Of a DNA stretch of 12,427 nucleotides, positions 5,168 to 12,427 are shown in pieces. The DNA comes from an uncultured Bacteroidota bacterium. GTDB taxonomy: Bacteria; Bacteroidota; Bacteroidia; Chitinophagales; Chitinophagaceae. The DNA is taken from NCBI GenBank assembly GCA_903906615.1, contig CAIVKT010000275.1:1-12427 (forward strand). The letters run 5' to 3'. The notes beneath the pieces were generated by a model that was not told where the DNA came from, searched no databases, and was given only the letters and a program-made list of their open reading frames with translations. A program made the translations under genes and the position numbers. The first letter of the stretch is position 1. Every line of letters starts with the position of its first letter.

Positions 5168-5563
5168 TTATTGTTCCTTTCCTGCGAATGCCGCCAATAG
5201 GCAGAATAAACCAATGCCCAATAATCCGCCGATGGCATCTGCTACGGCATCCATGAGCTCCATGCTGCGGCCGAGGAAGGTGAGGAGGCCCTGCATAAGC
5301 TCGATGAAGCAGCCGAGGGCTACTGCTGTGAGGAACATGATGAGCAGTCGGGGAATGGTGCGTAAAGGGTAGGCGCAAAGCCAGAACAGCGTAAAGCCGC
5401 CGAAAAGGACAAGGTGTACCCACTTATCTATGAGTGGCACATCTACTTTGGGGAGGTCCTGGCCGGGAGTGAAGCAGCCAATAAAAATAAGCAAGGTCCA
5501 CCGGATAGCTATGAACCTTGCTTGCTTTGTATAAGGAGAGCCGGGCGTGAATATCCGCAGCAT
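5168..5563 (-). CDS. VanZ-family membrane protein
   Basis: This 131-residue integral membrane protein has four predicted helices (about 15-34, 48-66, 72-94 and 106-127). It carries the VanZ pattern: D46-K-W-x-H50 before the second helix, E88-x-x-Q91 at the end of the third, G98-R99-S100, and D105...D109 leading into G-G-L-L-G. VanZ is named from the teicoplanin-resistance accessory protein of enterococci; most chromosomal homologues have no known function, so no resistance role is implied. It begins 5 bases after the gcvH stop and is presumably co-transcribed with it, an arrangement I recall from other Bacteroidota. Its stop codon directly abuts the stop codon of the convergent ART-like gene, with no base between. 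Confidence 0.85.
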   Translation of the reverse strand: MLRIFTPGSPYTKQARFIAIRWTLLIFIGCFTPGQDLPKVDVPLIDKWVHLVLFGGFTLFWLCAYPLRTIPRLLIMFLTAVALGCFIELMQGLLTFLGRSMELMDAVADAIGGLLGIGLFCLLAAFAGKEQ

Positions 5564-5568
5564 CTGTA

Positions 5569-5946
5569 TTAACCTACTAATTTCTGGTATGCTTCGGCAT
5601 CCATCAGGCCGCTTGCCTGTGCAGGGTCGGTGAGGGTCATTTTTACGATCCAGCCGGTGCCATAAGGGTCTTTGTTCACGCTCTCCGGGTTGTCATTCAG
5701 GCTCCCGTTTGCTTCTGTGATGGTTCCGCCTACAGGCAGGTACAGGTCAGAAACTGTTTTTACCGCTTCCACGCTACCGAAGATAGTATTAGCTTGCAAA
5801 GTCTTACCAACAGATGGAATATCAACGTACACGATATCGCCCAGCTCATGCTGTGCAAAATCAGTGATACCTACAGTGGCTGTGTTGCCTTCTACCAGGA
5901 CCCATTCGTGGTCGTTGGTGTAACGTAAATTTGCGGGGAAATTCAT
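5569..5946 (-). CDS. gcvH: Glycine cleavage system H protein
   Basis: GcvH is the lipoylated carrier of the glycine cleavage complex: it shuttles the aminomethyl intermediate from P protein (glycine decarboxylase) to T protein and is re-oxidised by L protein, feeding one-carbon units to tetrahydrofolate. The 125-residue length is typical. The lipoyl-attachment site is clear: [13 protein letters not shown] at 57-69 with K63 as the modified lysine. Other family signatures are YTNDHEWV (9-16), [20 protein letters not shown] (25-44), E60 near the lipoyl turn, and the C-terminal NDDP-like and GTGWIVKM region. gcvT and gcvP are not in the window, which is normal where these genes are scattered. It is followed by the VanZ-family gene in the same transcription unit. 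Confidence 0.97.
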   Translation of the reverse strand: MNFPANLRYTNDHEWVLVEGNTATVGITDFAQHELGDIVYVDIPSVGKTLQANTIFGSVEAVKTVSDLYLPVGGTITEANGSLNDNPESVNKDPYGTGWIVKMTLTDPAQASGLMDAEAYQKLVG

Positions 5947-6071
5947 TGTTTCAGATTTTGAGGTAAAAATAGGGTAAAAAATTAGAAAAGCTAAATGGTT
6001 AATTGGTTAACTAGTTAAAAGGTCAATGAGGTAGCAAGTTAATAAATTAGTTAACATTTTAATTTAATATA
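5947..6071. repeat. AT-rich gcvH upstream region with GTTAA repeats
   Basis: Between tolC-like and gcvH lie five GTTAA motifs within 5998-6055, including the 12-bp perfect palindrome TTAACTAGTTAA at 6007-6018. The gcvH promoter is expected here. On the minus strand TATTTTTA, about 25-30 bases before the ATG, is one mismatch from TAnnTTTG, but no convincing -33 element was found. Confidence 0.45.
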
Positions 6072-7451
6072 TCAGGGTTTTATGGCGCCGATATAGAAAT
6101 CGAGGGCTTTTTTGCGGAGCATCATATTTACAGAGGCCTGTATCTTATCCTGCGCGGCCTGTAATAGTACAAGCTGGGCATTTGACTCTGTGATAAAGTC
6201 TGTAGCACCTTCTTTGTAGAGGCCACTTACGGCATCAAATGCTTTTTGCGCTGCGTTTAAGCCAACACCTACTGTTTCCATCTGCTGTACGGCATTGCGA
6301 TAGTCGTTGTGAGCGAGGCGCACGTTCGCAGTTATATGTGTGAGCGTATCCTGCTGGTCTATACGGGCATTGTCGGCGGCGATCTTAGCTATGGCCACAT
6401 TCGTTTTGGTGTAGTATCGGTCGAAGATATTCCATGTGGCATTGACACCTACCAAGCCATAGGTATACTTATAGAGCTGTGTAGGTATGTTTTGCTGTGT
6501 TTCGACCGGAGTGGTCGCGCCATTCACCTCAAGCGTGTTGAAGTATGCGCCATTGTTATATAGGCCTGCCGACAGGCTTACCTGTGGCAGGTAGCCACTA
6601 CGATATTTTTTGATGTTCCAGTCGGATATTTCTGTGTTGATCTTGGCTGCGCGGAGGTCCACCCTGTTTTGCACAGCTTCCTGTACCAGCACTTCGCGGT
6701 TGCCATAGCGTGCGGCATCGGGGTTGTCGTCAATGGCTATGTCGGCTATGTCGTAATTGTCGGTAGAGTCAATACGGAGCTTTTCCAGCAGCATGATCTT
6801 GTCGTTCTGCATTTTGCTCATAGCATTAATGAGCAGTAACTTGTTGCTGCTGGTTTGCGCCTGTTGCTGGTACAGGTCGGTCTTTGCTTTACGGCCTACC
6901 TCAGTGAGCATGGTCAGTTGGTCTTCGCGCTTCATGGAGGTACTGAGGTTATTGCTGTCGAGCGACACTATTTTTTTGTCGAGGATCACCTGTAGGTAAG
7001 ACTGTGTGATATCGAGTTCGATCTCCTGTTTGGCGTAGTCAAGAGTTAGCGAGGATATATCCTTGTTCAGCTTAGCGGCCTTCCAGGTAGAGTAGTTGTA
7101 GTAGCCGGTGAAGATGTTGATGCTGCTGGTCACCTGGTAGTTGAACTGGCTGCGGTTCTCATTGACAAGAGTAGGGCCTGTAGATGCATAAAAGTTATTG
7201 CCCCTGTCGTAGTTGTAGCCGCCTGCCGCTGCGAGGTTGGGCAGGTATTGGCCATAGGCTGCAAGCACTTGCGCACCTGCATTGGCTACATTATTATTGC
7301 CCTTGAGCACTGCTGTGGAACGTTGTATGGCTATATCCACGCAATCGGGCAGGGTGAGTACCTTTACGCCTGTTTGGGCAGTGAGCGTAGTGGCGCATAA
7401 CAATGCAGCCATTATGCCTGATGATATGGTGTATCTCTTGTTGCTGATCAT
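6072..7451 (-). CDS. TolC-family outer-membrane efflux channel
   Basis: This 459-residue protein should form the trimeric outer-membrane channel of the RND pump encoded upstream. It has a signal peptide (basic MISNKR, hydrophobic core, cut near AQ at 25-26). A first TolC repeat follows, beginning LPDCVDIAIQRS and continuing with the AxAQVLAAYGQYLPNL helix pattern. The second repeat starts around VQEAVQNRVDLRAAKINTEI and includes YLPQVSLSAGLYNNG and WNIFDRYYTKTNVAIAKI. Long periplasmic helices occupy the rest. Length is normal. Its start codon overlaps the adaptor's stop by four bases (ATGA at 7448-7451), showing that they are in one operon and probably translationally coupled. Being last, it may be the least expressed of the three unless coupling compensates. 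Substrate cannot be read from the sequence. Confidence 0.93.
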   Translation of the reverse strand: MISNKRYTISSGIMAALLCATTLTAQTGVKVLTLPDCVDIAIQRSTAVLKGNNNVANAGAQVLAAYGQYLPNLAAAGGYNYDRGNNFYASTGPTLVNENRSQFNYQVTSSINIFTGYYNYSTWKAAKLNKDISSLTLDYAKQEIELDITQSYLQVILDKKIVSLDSNNLSTSMKREDQLTMLTEVGRKAKTDLYQQQAQTSSNKLLLINAMSKMQNDKIMLLEKLRIDSTDNYDIADIAIDDNPDAARYGNREVLVQEAVQNRVDLRAAKINTEISDWNIKKYRSGYLPQVSLSAGLYNNGAYFNTLEVNGATTPVETQQNIPTQLYKYTYGLVGVNATWNIFDRYYTKTNVAIAKIAADNARIDQQDTLTHITANVRLAHNDYRNAVQQMETVGVGLNAAQKAFDAVSGLYKEGATDFITESNAQLVLLQAAQDKIQASVNMMLRKKALDFYIGAIKP

Positions 7452-8560
7452 AGTTGTACGTTTACTTTTTGTCCTTCAGGAAGCTCCGGGCTTACGCTGA
7501 TCCCTATGAGATCGCCCTCGCTGATGCCACTGATTATAGAAACATGCACGCCATCGTTATTATTGACCACTACAGGCTGGTAGTGCAGCTCGTTATTGCT
7601 GTTGATCATGGGTACGAAAAATTTGCCACCTTTTACCACCAATGCTTCAGATGGTATAGTGAGGAATTTTTTCGGTGGTGCCTGGAAATTCACCTGTAGG
7701 TAGCTGCCGGGTATAATGGCGTTGTCTTTATTGGGAAGGTCTATCTCTGCAAGCATCATACGTGTTTTGGGATCGAGTTCGCCGGCGATGCGGGTGAGGG
7801 ATGCGCTGATCTTCATGGAGGGGTTCTCGGTCATGGTAATGGTAACCGGGTAGCCCTCGCGCAGGAAAGCAGCGTCAGACTGGGCCACGTACACGTAGAT
7901 GCGTATCTTATCCAGTTGTGACAGCGTAACGACCGGCTGGGCGCTTGTTTGCGAGTTGGTGGCATTCTGCACCAGTGCGCCGGGATCGGCGAAGCGGGCT
8001 GTGATCGTACCGGCGAAAGGAGCGGTGATGTTCTTGTACTGCATCTGCTCTTTCAGCGATTGCACCTGCGCCTGGGCTACTGCAACTGCCGTTTGGGTTG
8101 CCTCGGCATCTTCTTTAGAGATATACTCTTTCTGCACCAGCGCTTCATCACGTTTGGCTATCTTCTTTTTATTGTCGAGGTCGGCAACGGCGGCCTTGTA
8201 GGCCTGGTCCGTTTCCGGGGAGATGATGGTAGCCAGCAACTGGCCTTCATGTACCTTGTCGCCTTTATCCACAAGTATCTTATTCATATAGCCGCTGGTC
8301 TTGGCATACAAGGTCACGCTTTGGAACGGACGTGCCTCACCTATGAGTACTAATCCTTTATCGACAGCCGACATGCCGGCTTTTATAGCCTTCACAGATG
8401 GGCCGGCTTTGATCTCTTTTACCCGAACATCTGTTTCTTTGTCGACAGCTGATTGTTTTTTCATCATCATTGTGATGAGGCCGAAAGCCGCAATGGCGAT
8501 GAGTAGCAGTCCGCCAATCCATATCCTTGATTTGCTGCTATTGTTGTTGTTATTGTCCAT
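7448..8560 (-). CDS. RND efflux periplasmic adaptor (membrane fusion protein)
   Basis: The 370-residue adaptor links the inner-membrane permease to the outer-membrane channel. After an Asn-rich start (residues 3-7) and a transmembrane anchor (13-33), the usual order of domains is visible. There is a first lipoyl half (SVTLYAKTSGYMNKILVDKG, 81-100) and a helical hairpin of about 115-172 with QKEYISKEDAEA. The second lipoyl half is KNITAPFAGTITARFADPGALV (176-197, two short blocks KNITAPFAG and TITARFADPGALV). A beta-barrel follows (LSQLDKIRIYVYV onward), then a membrane-proximal domain (IPSEALVVKGGKFFV). There is no lipobox cysteine, so anchoring should be by the N-terminal helix. The start is 24 bases after the permease stop, and the end overlaps the channel gene by 4 bases. 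Family assignment is firm; substrate unknown. Confidence 0.95.
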   Translation of the reverse strand: MDNNNNNSSKSRIWIGGLLLIAIAAFGLITMMMKKQSAVDKETDVRVKEIKAGPSVKAIKAGMSAVDKGLVLIGEARPFQSVTLYAKTSGYMNKILVDKGDKVHEGQLLATIISPETDQAYKAAVADLDNKKKIAKRDEALVQKEYISKEDAEATQTAVAVAQAQVQSLKEQMQYKNITAPFAGTITARFADPGALVQNATNSQTSAQPVVTLSQLDKIRIYVYVAQSDAAFLREGYPVTITMTENPSMKISASLTRIAGELDPKTRMMLAEIDLPNKDNAIIPGSYLQVNFQAPPKKFLTIPSEALVVKGGKFFVPMINSNNELHYQPVVVNNNDGVHVSIISGISEGDLIGISVSPELPEGQKVNVQL

Positions 8561-8584
8561 GTCTTATGTTTTTATATGCTGATT

Positions 8585-11500
8585 TTAGTGTTGTTCTTTA
8601 TTGGTTACAGAAGGCGCAGGTACGAGCACTGCGTGTTGTTCGGTCACTTCGTCATAGCGCATGGTTTCCAGTTCAAATTGTTTATCCAGCTTATCCCTTT
8701 CAGGCGCATTTTTGCGAAGCAGGGAGTAGATGATAGGTACGATGAACAGCGTAACCACTGTGGCTACCAGCAGCCCGCCCATAACGGCACGGCCCAGCGG
8801 GGCGTTTTGCTCGCCACCCGCGCCTGTGCCCAGCGACATCGGGATCATACCCAGCACCATAGCGAGGGCAGTCATGAGCACGGGGCGCAACCTTGTTTTA
8901 CCTGCCTCCAGCGCGGCTTCTATGGCATTCAATCCTTTCTCCACCCGCACTTCATTTGCAAAGCTGACCATAAGGATGGAATTAGACACCGCAATACCCA
9001 CTGCCACAATAGAACCCATGAGCGATACGGTATTGATGGTAGTGCCTGTGAGCGCCAGCATCCATAATATACCTACGAAAGCGCCGGGAACAGCGAAGAG
9101 TATGATGAAGGGATCGAGCCAGGTCTGGAAGAGGACGACCATAAGGAGGTATACCAGTACCACGGAGAGTATAAGGCCAAGGCCCAGCGTTTTGAATGTG
9201 CTGTCCATCACCTCGGGCTGCCCGCGCATGTATATGTGCATACCTACCGGCAACTTGCCGATAGAGGCTATCTTCTTTTCTATATCATCTGCTACAGAAC
9301 CCATATCCCTGCCATCCACGTTTGCGGTAATGTCCATCACACGCTGCACTGTATAGTGGCTGATGACATCGTACTGGTTCTGATAGCTTACCGATGCCAG
9401 GTTGCCCAATGTCTGTGTTTGAGAGCCGGGTGTGCTGGTGAGCGCCGCGCTATTTGGAACCGGTGCGCTGGCAGTTACCGGAGTGTTCATGATACTATTG
9501 ATCGAATTGAGCTCCTGGTAAGGCTCTTTCACGGCCACGTTGTAATTCACGTTGTTGACGGGGTTGATGTAGAATGAAGGCGCTACTGTTGCATTTGACG
9601 ACAGCGCTACAAGCATGGAGTTGGCTACATCTTTCTGTGAAAGGCCCATTTCCTGTGCGCGTTCCCTGTTTACATTAAACATCATGGTAGGGTAGTCGAG
9701 GATCTGTTTGATGTTCACGTCTGTAGCGCCGGGCACAGTGCGTATGGCGTTCTTCAGCTTTATGGCGTATTTATAAGAGGAGTCATAATTATTGTTCATG
9801 ATCTCTATATCTATAGGCGCAGACACGCCGAAATTCAATACCTGGCTTACAATATCTGCCGACTGGAAATAGATGGCGCAGCCGGGGAAATTCTGGTTGA
9901 GGTCTTTGCGTATAGCGCGGGCATAATCGTCTGTGGGCTTGTGGCCCTTATTAAGTGATATGAGGATATCGGCATCCATGCTGCTGGTATTATCTGTTTG
10001 CACAAAGGCCAGGTTGTAGAATAATGGAACGCCGATCATATCGTTTACTATCGAGAGGTCTTTCGGGCCGACGATGCGTTGTATGTGTGCTTCGGCAGAA
10101 TCTACCAGTCGCTCTGTTTCTTCAATGCGGCTACCTACCGGGGCACGGAAGTGTATCTTCATCATGCCCGTATCTGTATTGGGGAAGAAGTCCTGGCCGA
10201 TGACTTTAACAAGGAACAGAGAAATAGCCATGACCACAAGCGTGATGATGAGTACCAATGCCCTGTTCTTCAGCAGCAGGTGCAGCATCCTGCCATACCT
10301 GTCTTTGAAATTATCAAAGCGGCGGTCGCGCTCCTGGTTGAATTTAAAGGAGAACTTTTTGAAACGGCTTGCATTCACAGGCGCTTCTGTACCGTGGTGC
10401 TCGCTGGCCATGAGCATGCGCGCCAGTACAGGCACGAGTGTACGCGACAGTATGTAAGAGGCCATCATGGAAATAACCACTGAGAGCGCCATAGCCTGGA
10501 ACAGGTATTTGGACGGGCCAGTGAGTAAAACCACCGGGAAGAACACAATGCAAATAGCGAGTGTAGCCATGAGCGCGGGCACGGCTATTTGTTGCGCCCC
10601 ATCCAGTATGGCGATGGTGAGCGGCTTGCCCAGCCCCCGGTTTCGATGTATGTTCTCGACCTCCACCGTGGCATCATCCACCAGCATACCTATAGCGAGC
10701 GAGAGGCCGCCAAGCGTCATGATGTTGAGCGAATTGCCTGTGAGCTTTAATACAATGATAGCAACGAGGATGGACAAGGGTATAGAGGTACACACAATGA
10801 CCATGCTGCGCCAGCTACCGAGGAAGAACATGATCATCAACGATACCAGTATAGCGCTGATGATGGCCTCGTGCAGCACACTCTCAATAGAGTTCTCCAC
10901 GAATACCGATTGGTCGAAATCTACCTTCAGGTCGAGGGCCGGGGGCGCGGTTTCTTTGATCACCGGGATCATTTCTTTAGCAGCTTCTACCACCATGAGT
11001 GTGGAAGCATTTGCTTTTTTGAGGATAGAAAGATAGGCAGCACGCTTGCGGTCCACACGAACTATATTGGTTTGGTCGGCAAAGCCATCTGATATTTTGG
11101 CGACCTGCCCCAGCAACACTATTTGCCCATCTACCCATTTTACAGGAATCTTACCGAAATCCCTTACGGAGTCGGGGCTGGAATTCAGCTGCACGTTATA
11201 CTCTCGCGTGCCTATACGGGCTGTACCCGCCGGGATAATGAGGTTTGAATTTTGCAGCGCAGTGAGCAGGTCTACCGGCGAGAGGCCGTAGGCCTGCATG
11301 GCTTTGGGGTCGCCATCCACCACTATCTCGCGCTGCTTGCCCCCGAAGGGTGCAGGCGTAGAAAGGCCGGGGATAGTGAACAGGCGCAGGCGTATAAAGT
11401 TGAGCGCGTAGTCAAATATCTTGTCCTCCCCCATTGTTTTGCTGCTCATGGTGATCTGCGCCACCGGCACATTGGTGGCATTGAACTGCAGGATGACCGG

Positions 11501-11878
11501 CAACTGTATGCCCGGCGGCATACCGTGGATGGAAGTACCGGCTACAGCCGACATCTGCGCGATGGCCGCGCCTATATCTGTGCCTTTCTCGAAATATATC
11601 CTGAGGATACCCACACCCGGCTGCGACTGCGATTCGATACGCTCCACCCCGTTTACGGAGGAGGATATACCACGTTCGCTGAGGTATACTACTTTCTTTT
11701 CCATTTCGGCAGCAGACAGACCCGGATAGGTCCATATTACCGATACTACGGGAATATCTATAACGGGGAAGATATCCACCATCATAGACCTGATGGACAT
11801 TATGCCCATCATTAATATCAAAAAGGCCATAACCCCAACTGTGTAGGGCCGCCTTAACGCGAATCTAACTATCCACAT
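8585..11878 (-). CDS. RND-family efflux permease (AcrB/CzcA superfamily)
   Basis: This 1097-residue inner-membrane proton-driven exporter has the full RND layout: a first helix starting MWIVRFALRRPYTVGVMAFL, a large periplasmic loop to about 335, helices 2-6 to about 490, an amphipathic stretch, helix 7 (540-560), a second periplasmic loop to about 895 and helices 8-12 to 1053. Helix 4 carries the proton-relay acids in GMLVDDATVEVEN (D401, D402). The helix-10 lysine of AcrB is replaced: the motif reads VGIAVSNSILM, with S965 at the lysine position. A Ser/Thr/Pro/Ala-rich loop occupies about 800-824 in the second periplasmic domain. It resembles a permease subfamily common in Bacteroidota and Acidobacteriota, usually annotated generically as multidrug or metal efflux. 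It leads the operon; start at 11878 precedes the canonical first helix. Confidence 0.95.
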   Translation of the reverse strand: MWIVRFALRRPYTVGVMAFLILMMGIMSIRSMMVDIFPVIDIPVVSVIWTYPGLSAAEMEKKVVYLSERGISSSVNGVERIESQSQPGVGILRIYFEKGTDIGAAIAQMSAVAGTSIHGMPPGIQLPVILQFNATNVPVAQITMSSKTMGEDKIFDYALNFIRLRLFTIPGLSTPAPFGGKQREIVVDGDPKAMQAYGLSPVDLLTALQNSNLIIPAGTARIGTREYNVQLNSSPDSVRDFGKIPVKWVDGQIVLLGQVAKISDGFADQTNIVRVDRKRAAYLSILKKANASTLMVVEAAKEMIPVIKETAPPALDLKVDFDQSVFVENSIESVLHEAIISAILVSLMIMFFLGSWRSMVIVCTSIPLSILVAIIVLKLTGNSLNIMTLGGLSLAIGMLVDDATVEVENIHRNRGLGKPLTIAILDGAQQIAVPALMATLAICIVFFPVVLLTGPSKYLFQAMALSVVISMMASYILSRTLVPVLARMLMASEHHGTEAPVNASRFKKFSFKFNQERDRRFDNFKDRYGRMLHLLLKNRALVLIITLVVMAISLFLVKVIGQDFFPNTDTGMMKIHFRAPVGSRIEETERLVDSAEAHIQRIVGPKDLSIVNDMIGVPLFYNLAFVQTDNTSSMDADILISLNKGHKPTDDYARAIRKDLNQNFPGCAIYFQSADIVSQVLNFGVSAPIDIEIMNNNYDSSYKYAIKLKNAIRTVPGATDVNIKQILDYPTMMFNVNRERAQEMGLSQKDVANSMLVALSSNATVAPSFYINPVNNVNYNVAVKEPYQELNSINSIMNTPVTASAPVPNSAALTSTPGSQTQTLGNLASVSYQNQYDVISHYTVQRVMDITANVDGRDMGSVADDIEKKIASIGKLPVGMHIYMRGQPEVMDSTFKTLGLGLILSVVLVYLLMVVLFQTWLDPFIILFAVPGAFVGILWMLALTGTTINTVSLMGSIVAVGIAVSNSILMVSFANEVRVEKGLNAIEAALEAGKTRLRPVLMTALAMVLGMIPMSLGTGAGGEQNAPLGRAVMGGLLVATVVTLFIVPIIYSLLRKNAPERDKLDKQFELETMRYDEVTEQHAVLVPAPSVTNKEQH

Positions 11879-11896
11879 TCTTTAAAATTGAACTTT

Positions 11897-11904
11897 GAAA
11901 CTTA
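11897..11904 (-). promoter_or_regulatory. Candidate -7 element of the RND operon
   Basis: On the minus strand TAAGTTTC differs from TAnnTTTG by one base and lies about 18 bases before the permease start codon. It would give a very short leader. No matching -33 motif is clear, so this is weak. Confidence 0.25.
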
Positions 11905-11968
11905 TAGTAAAATGTTCTGCATCGAAGGGCATACGCATAACGAAGCCGGCAGATGAAGGAATAATGGC

Positions 11969-11990
11969 TTGCATTACATGAGCAATGCAA
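11969..11990. promoter_or_regulatory. Inverted repeat upstream of the efflux operon
   Basis: TTGCATT (11969-11975) and AATGCAA (11984-11990) are perfect inverted 7-bp arms separated by 8 bases. The site is about 90 bases upstream of the RND permease start and 20 bases past the stop of the next gene upstream. Arm length and spacing suit a dimeric repressor or activator. In the minus-strand direction no T-run follows it, so an intrinsic terminator for the upstream gene is less likely. No regulator gene is present in the window. Confidence 0.4.
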
Positions 11991-12010
11991 CTTTTGACTT
12001 GTAAAGAATA

Positions 12011-12421
12011 TCAGACCCGGAAATGGCGATACCTGAGATAAAGCGGCACAGCGCTGAGGCTAAGACCAGGGTCCTGGCCGTTCGGTGCATCTACTTCTTC
12101 CCTTTTGCCGGTGAGGAACCGGAGGGCAGAGCAGATAAGTGTGGGTAATATAACTAATAAAAGACCATCGCTGCCGCCTGAAAAATGATGTGTGGCAGCA
12201 GAAACAGCCAGGGCCTGGTTGTGCTTATCGGCAATGCTGCAGTCTTTTCCTTCGGGGATGCCCAGGTGTTCCATGGAAACCTGCTCAGTGGGCGGATAAT
12301 GCTTATAGAGCTGCATCCGGATGTATTTCTTCACCGGGGTGGAGAAAACTACAAAGAACAAAGCAAGCCCCATCCATAATGAACGGGTAAGCCGGGATGC
12401 CCTTTGTTGGTCGTTTTGCAT
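12011..12421 (-). CDS. Small two-helix membrane protein, unknown function
   Basis: I do not recognise this protein of at least 136 residues. It has a basic N-terminus (NDQQRASRLTR), a hydrophobic helix at about 14-29, and a central polar, probably extracytoplasmic part (35-83) with one Cys (C61) and paired histidines (H78, H79). A second helix at 85-103 is followed by a charged tail ending YLRYRHFRV. The ATG at 12419-12421 is six bases from the window edge and the frame stays open to that edge, so the true start could be further upstream. It is on the same strand as the efflux operon and ends 132 bases before it, so it might be an upstream member of the same unit, but the inverted repeat between them suggests a separate promoter. 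Confidence 0.6.
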   Translation of the reverse strand: MQNDQQRASRLTRSLWMGLALFFVVFSTPVKKYIRMQLYKHYPPTEQVSMEHLGIPEGKDCSIADKHNQALAVSAATHHFSGGSDGLLLVILPTLICSALRFLTGKREEVDAPNGQDPGLSLSAVPLYLRYRHFRV

Positions 12422-12427
12422 AAGCAG

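Noticed and set aside
8576..9577. Overlapping plus-strand open frames opposite the permease 3' end
   Set aside because: Antisense shadows of a well-supported gene, without domains or ribosome sites.
11252..11815. 187-codon open frame antisense to the RND permease
   Set aside because: Shadow of the permease; no domain and biased Arg/His/Tyr content typical of antisense frames.

Overview
The window looks like a piece of a Bacteroidota chromosome, most likely from the Chitinophagaceae or a relative. The evidence is the RND permease subtype, the gcvH-VanZ pair, matches to the Bacteroidota -7 promoter consensus TAnnTTTG, and the near absence of Shine-Dalgarno sites. The family-level placement is inference. 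No rRNA, tRNA, CRISPR array or complete insertion sequence was seen.

Layout. Positions 1-461 are non-coding and full of GC-rich repeats. A 276-residue protein with an N-terminal helix-turn-helix like those of phage terminase small subunits follows at 462-1292, with no other phage gene nearby. Positions 1293-1789 are again non-coding, with several palindromes and a second copy of a repeat found at 49-89. A full-length UvrD/PcrA-type helicase lies at 1790-4072.

Positions 4136-5167 hold the most interesting locus. It is an AT-rich tandem duplication of a two-gene unit with Shine-Dalgarno sites, unlike the rest of the window. The second unit is intact: a 53-residue protein overlaps by 8 bases a 199-residue protein that resembles an ADP-ribosyltransferase (ART). 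In the first unit the small gene has ATT where its paralogue has ATG, and the large gene breaks off after 19 conserved codons. The arrangement resembles a toxin-antitoxin or small defence module; that function is inferred.

The rest is on the minus strand. gcvH (glycine cleavage H protein) and a VanZ-family membrane protein form a two-gene unit at 5168-5946. A tripartite efflux operon at 6072-11878 is transcribed in the order RND permease, periplasmic adaptor, TolC-like outer-membrane channel; together these should form one trans-envelope pump. At the right edge (12011-12421) is a small two-helix membrane protein of unknown function, possibly extending beyond the window.
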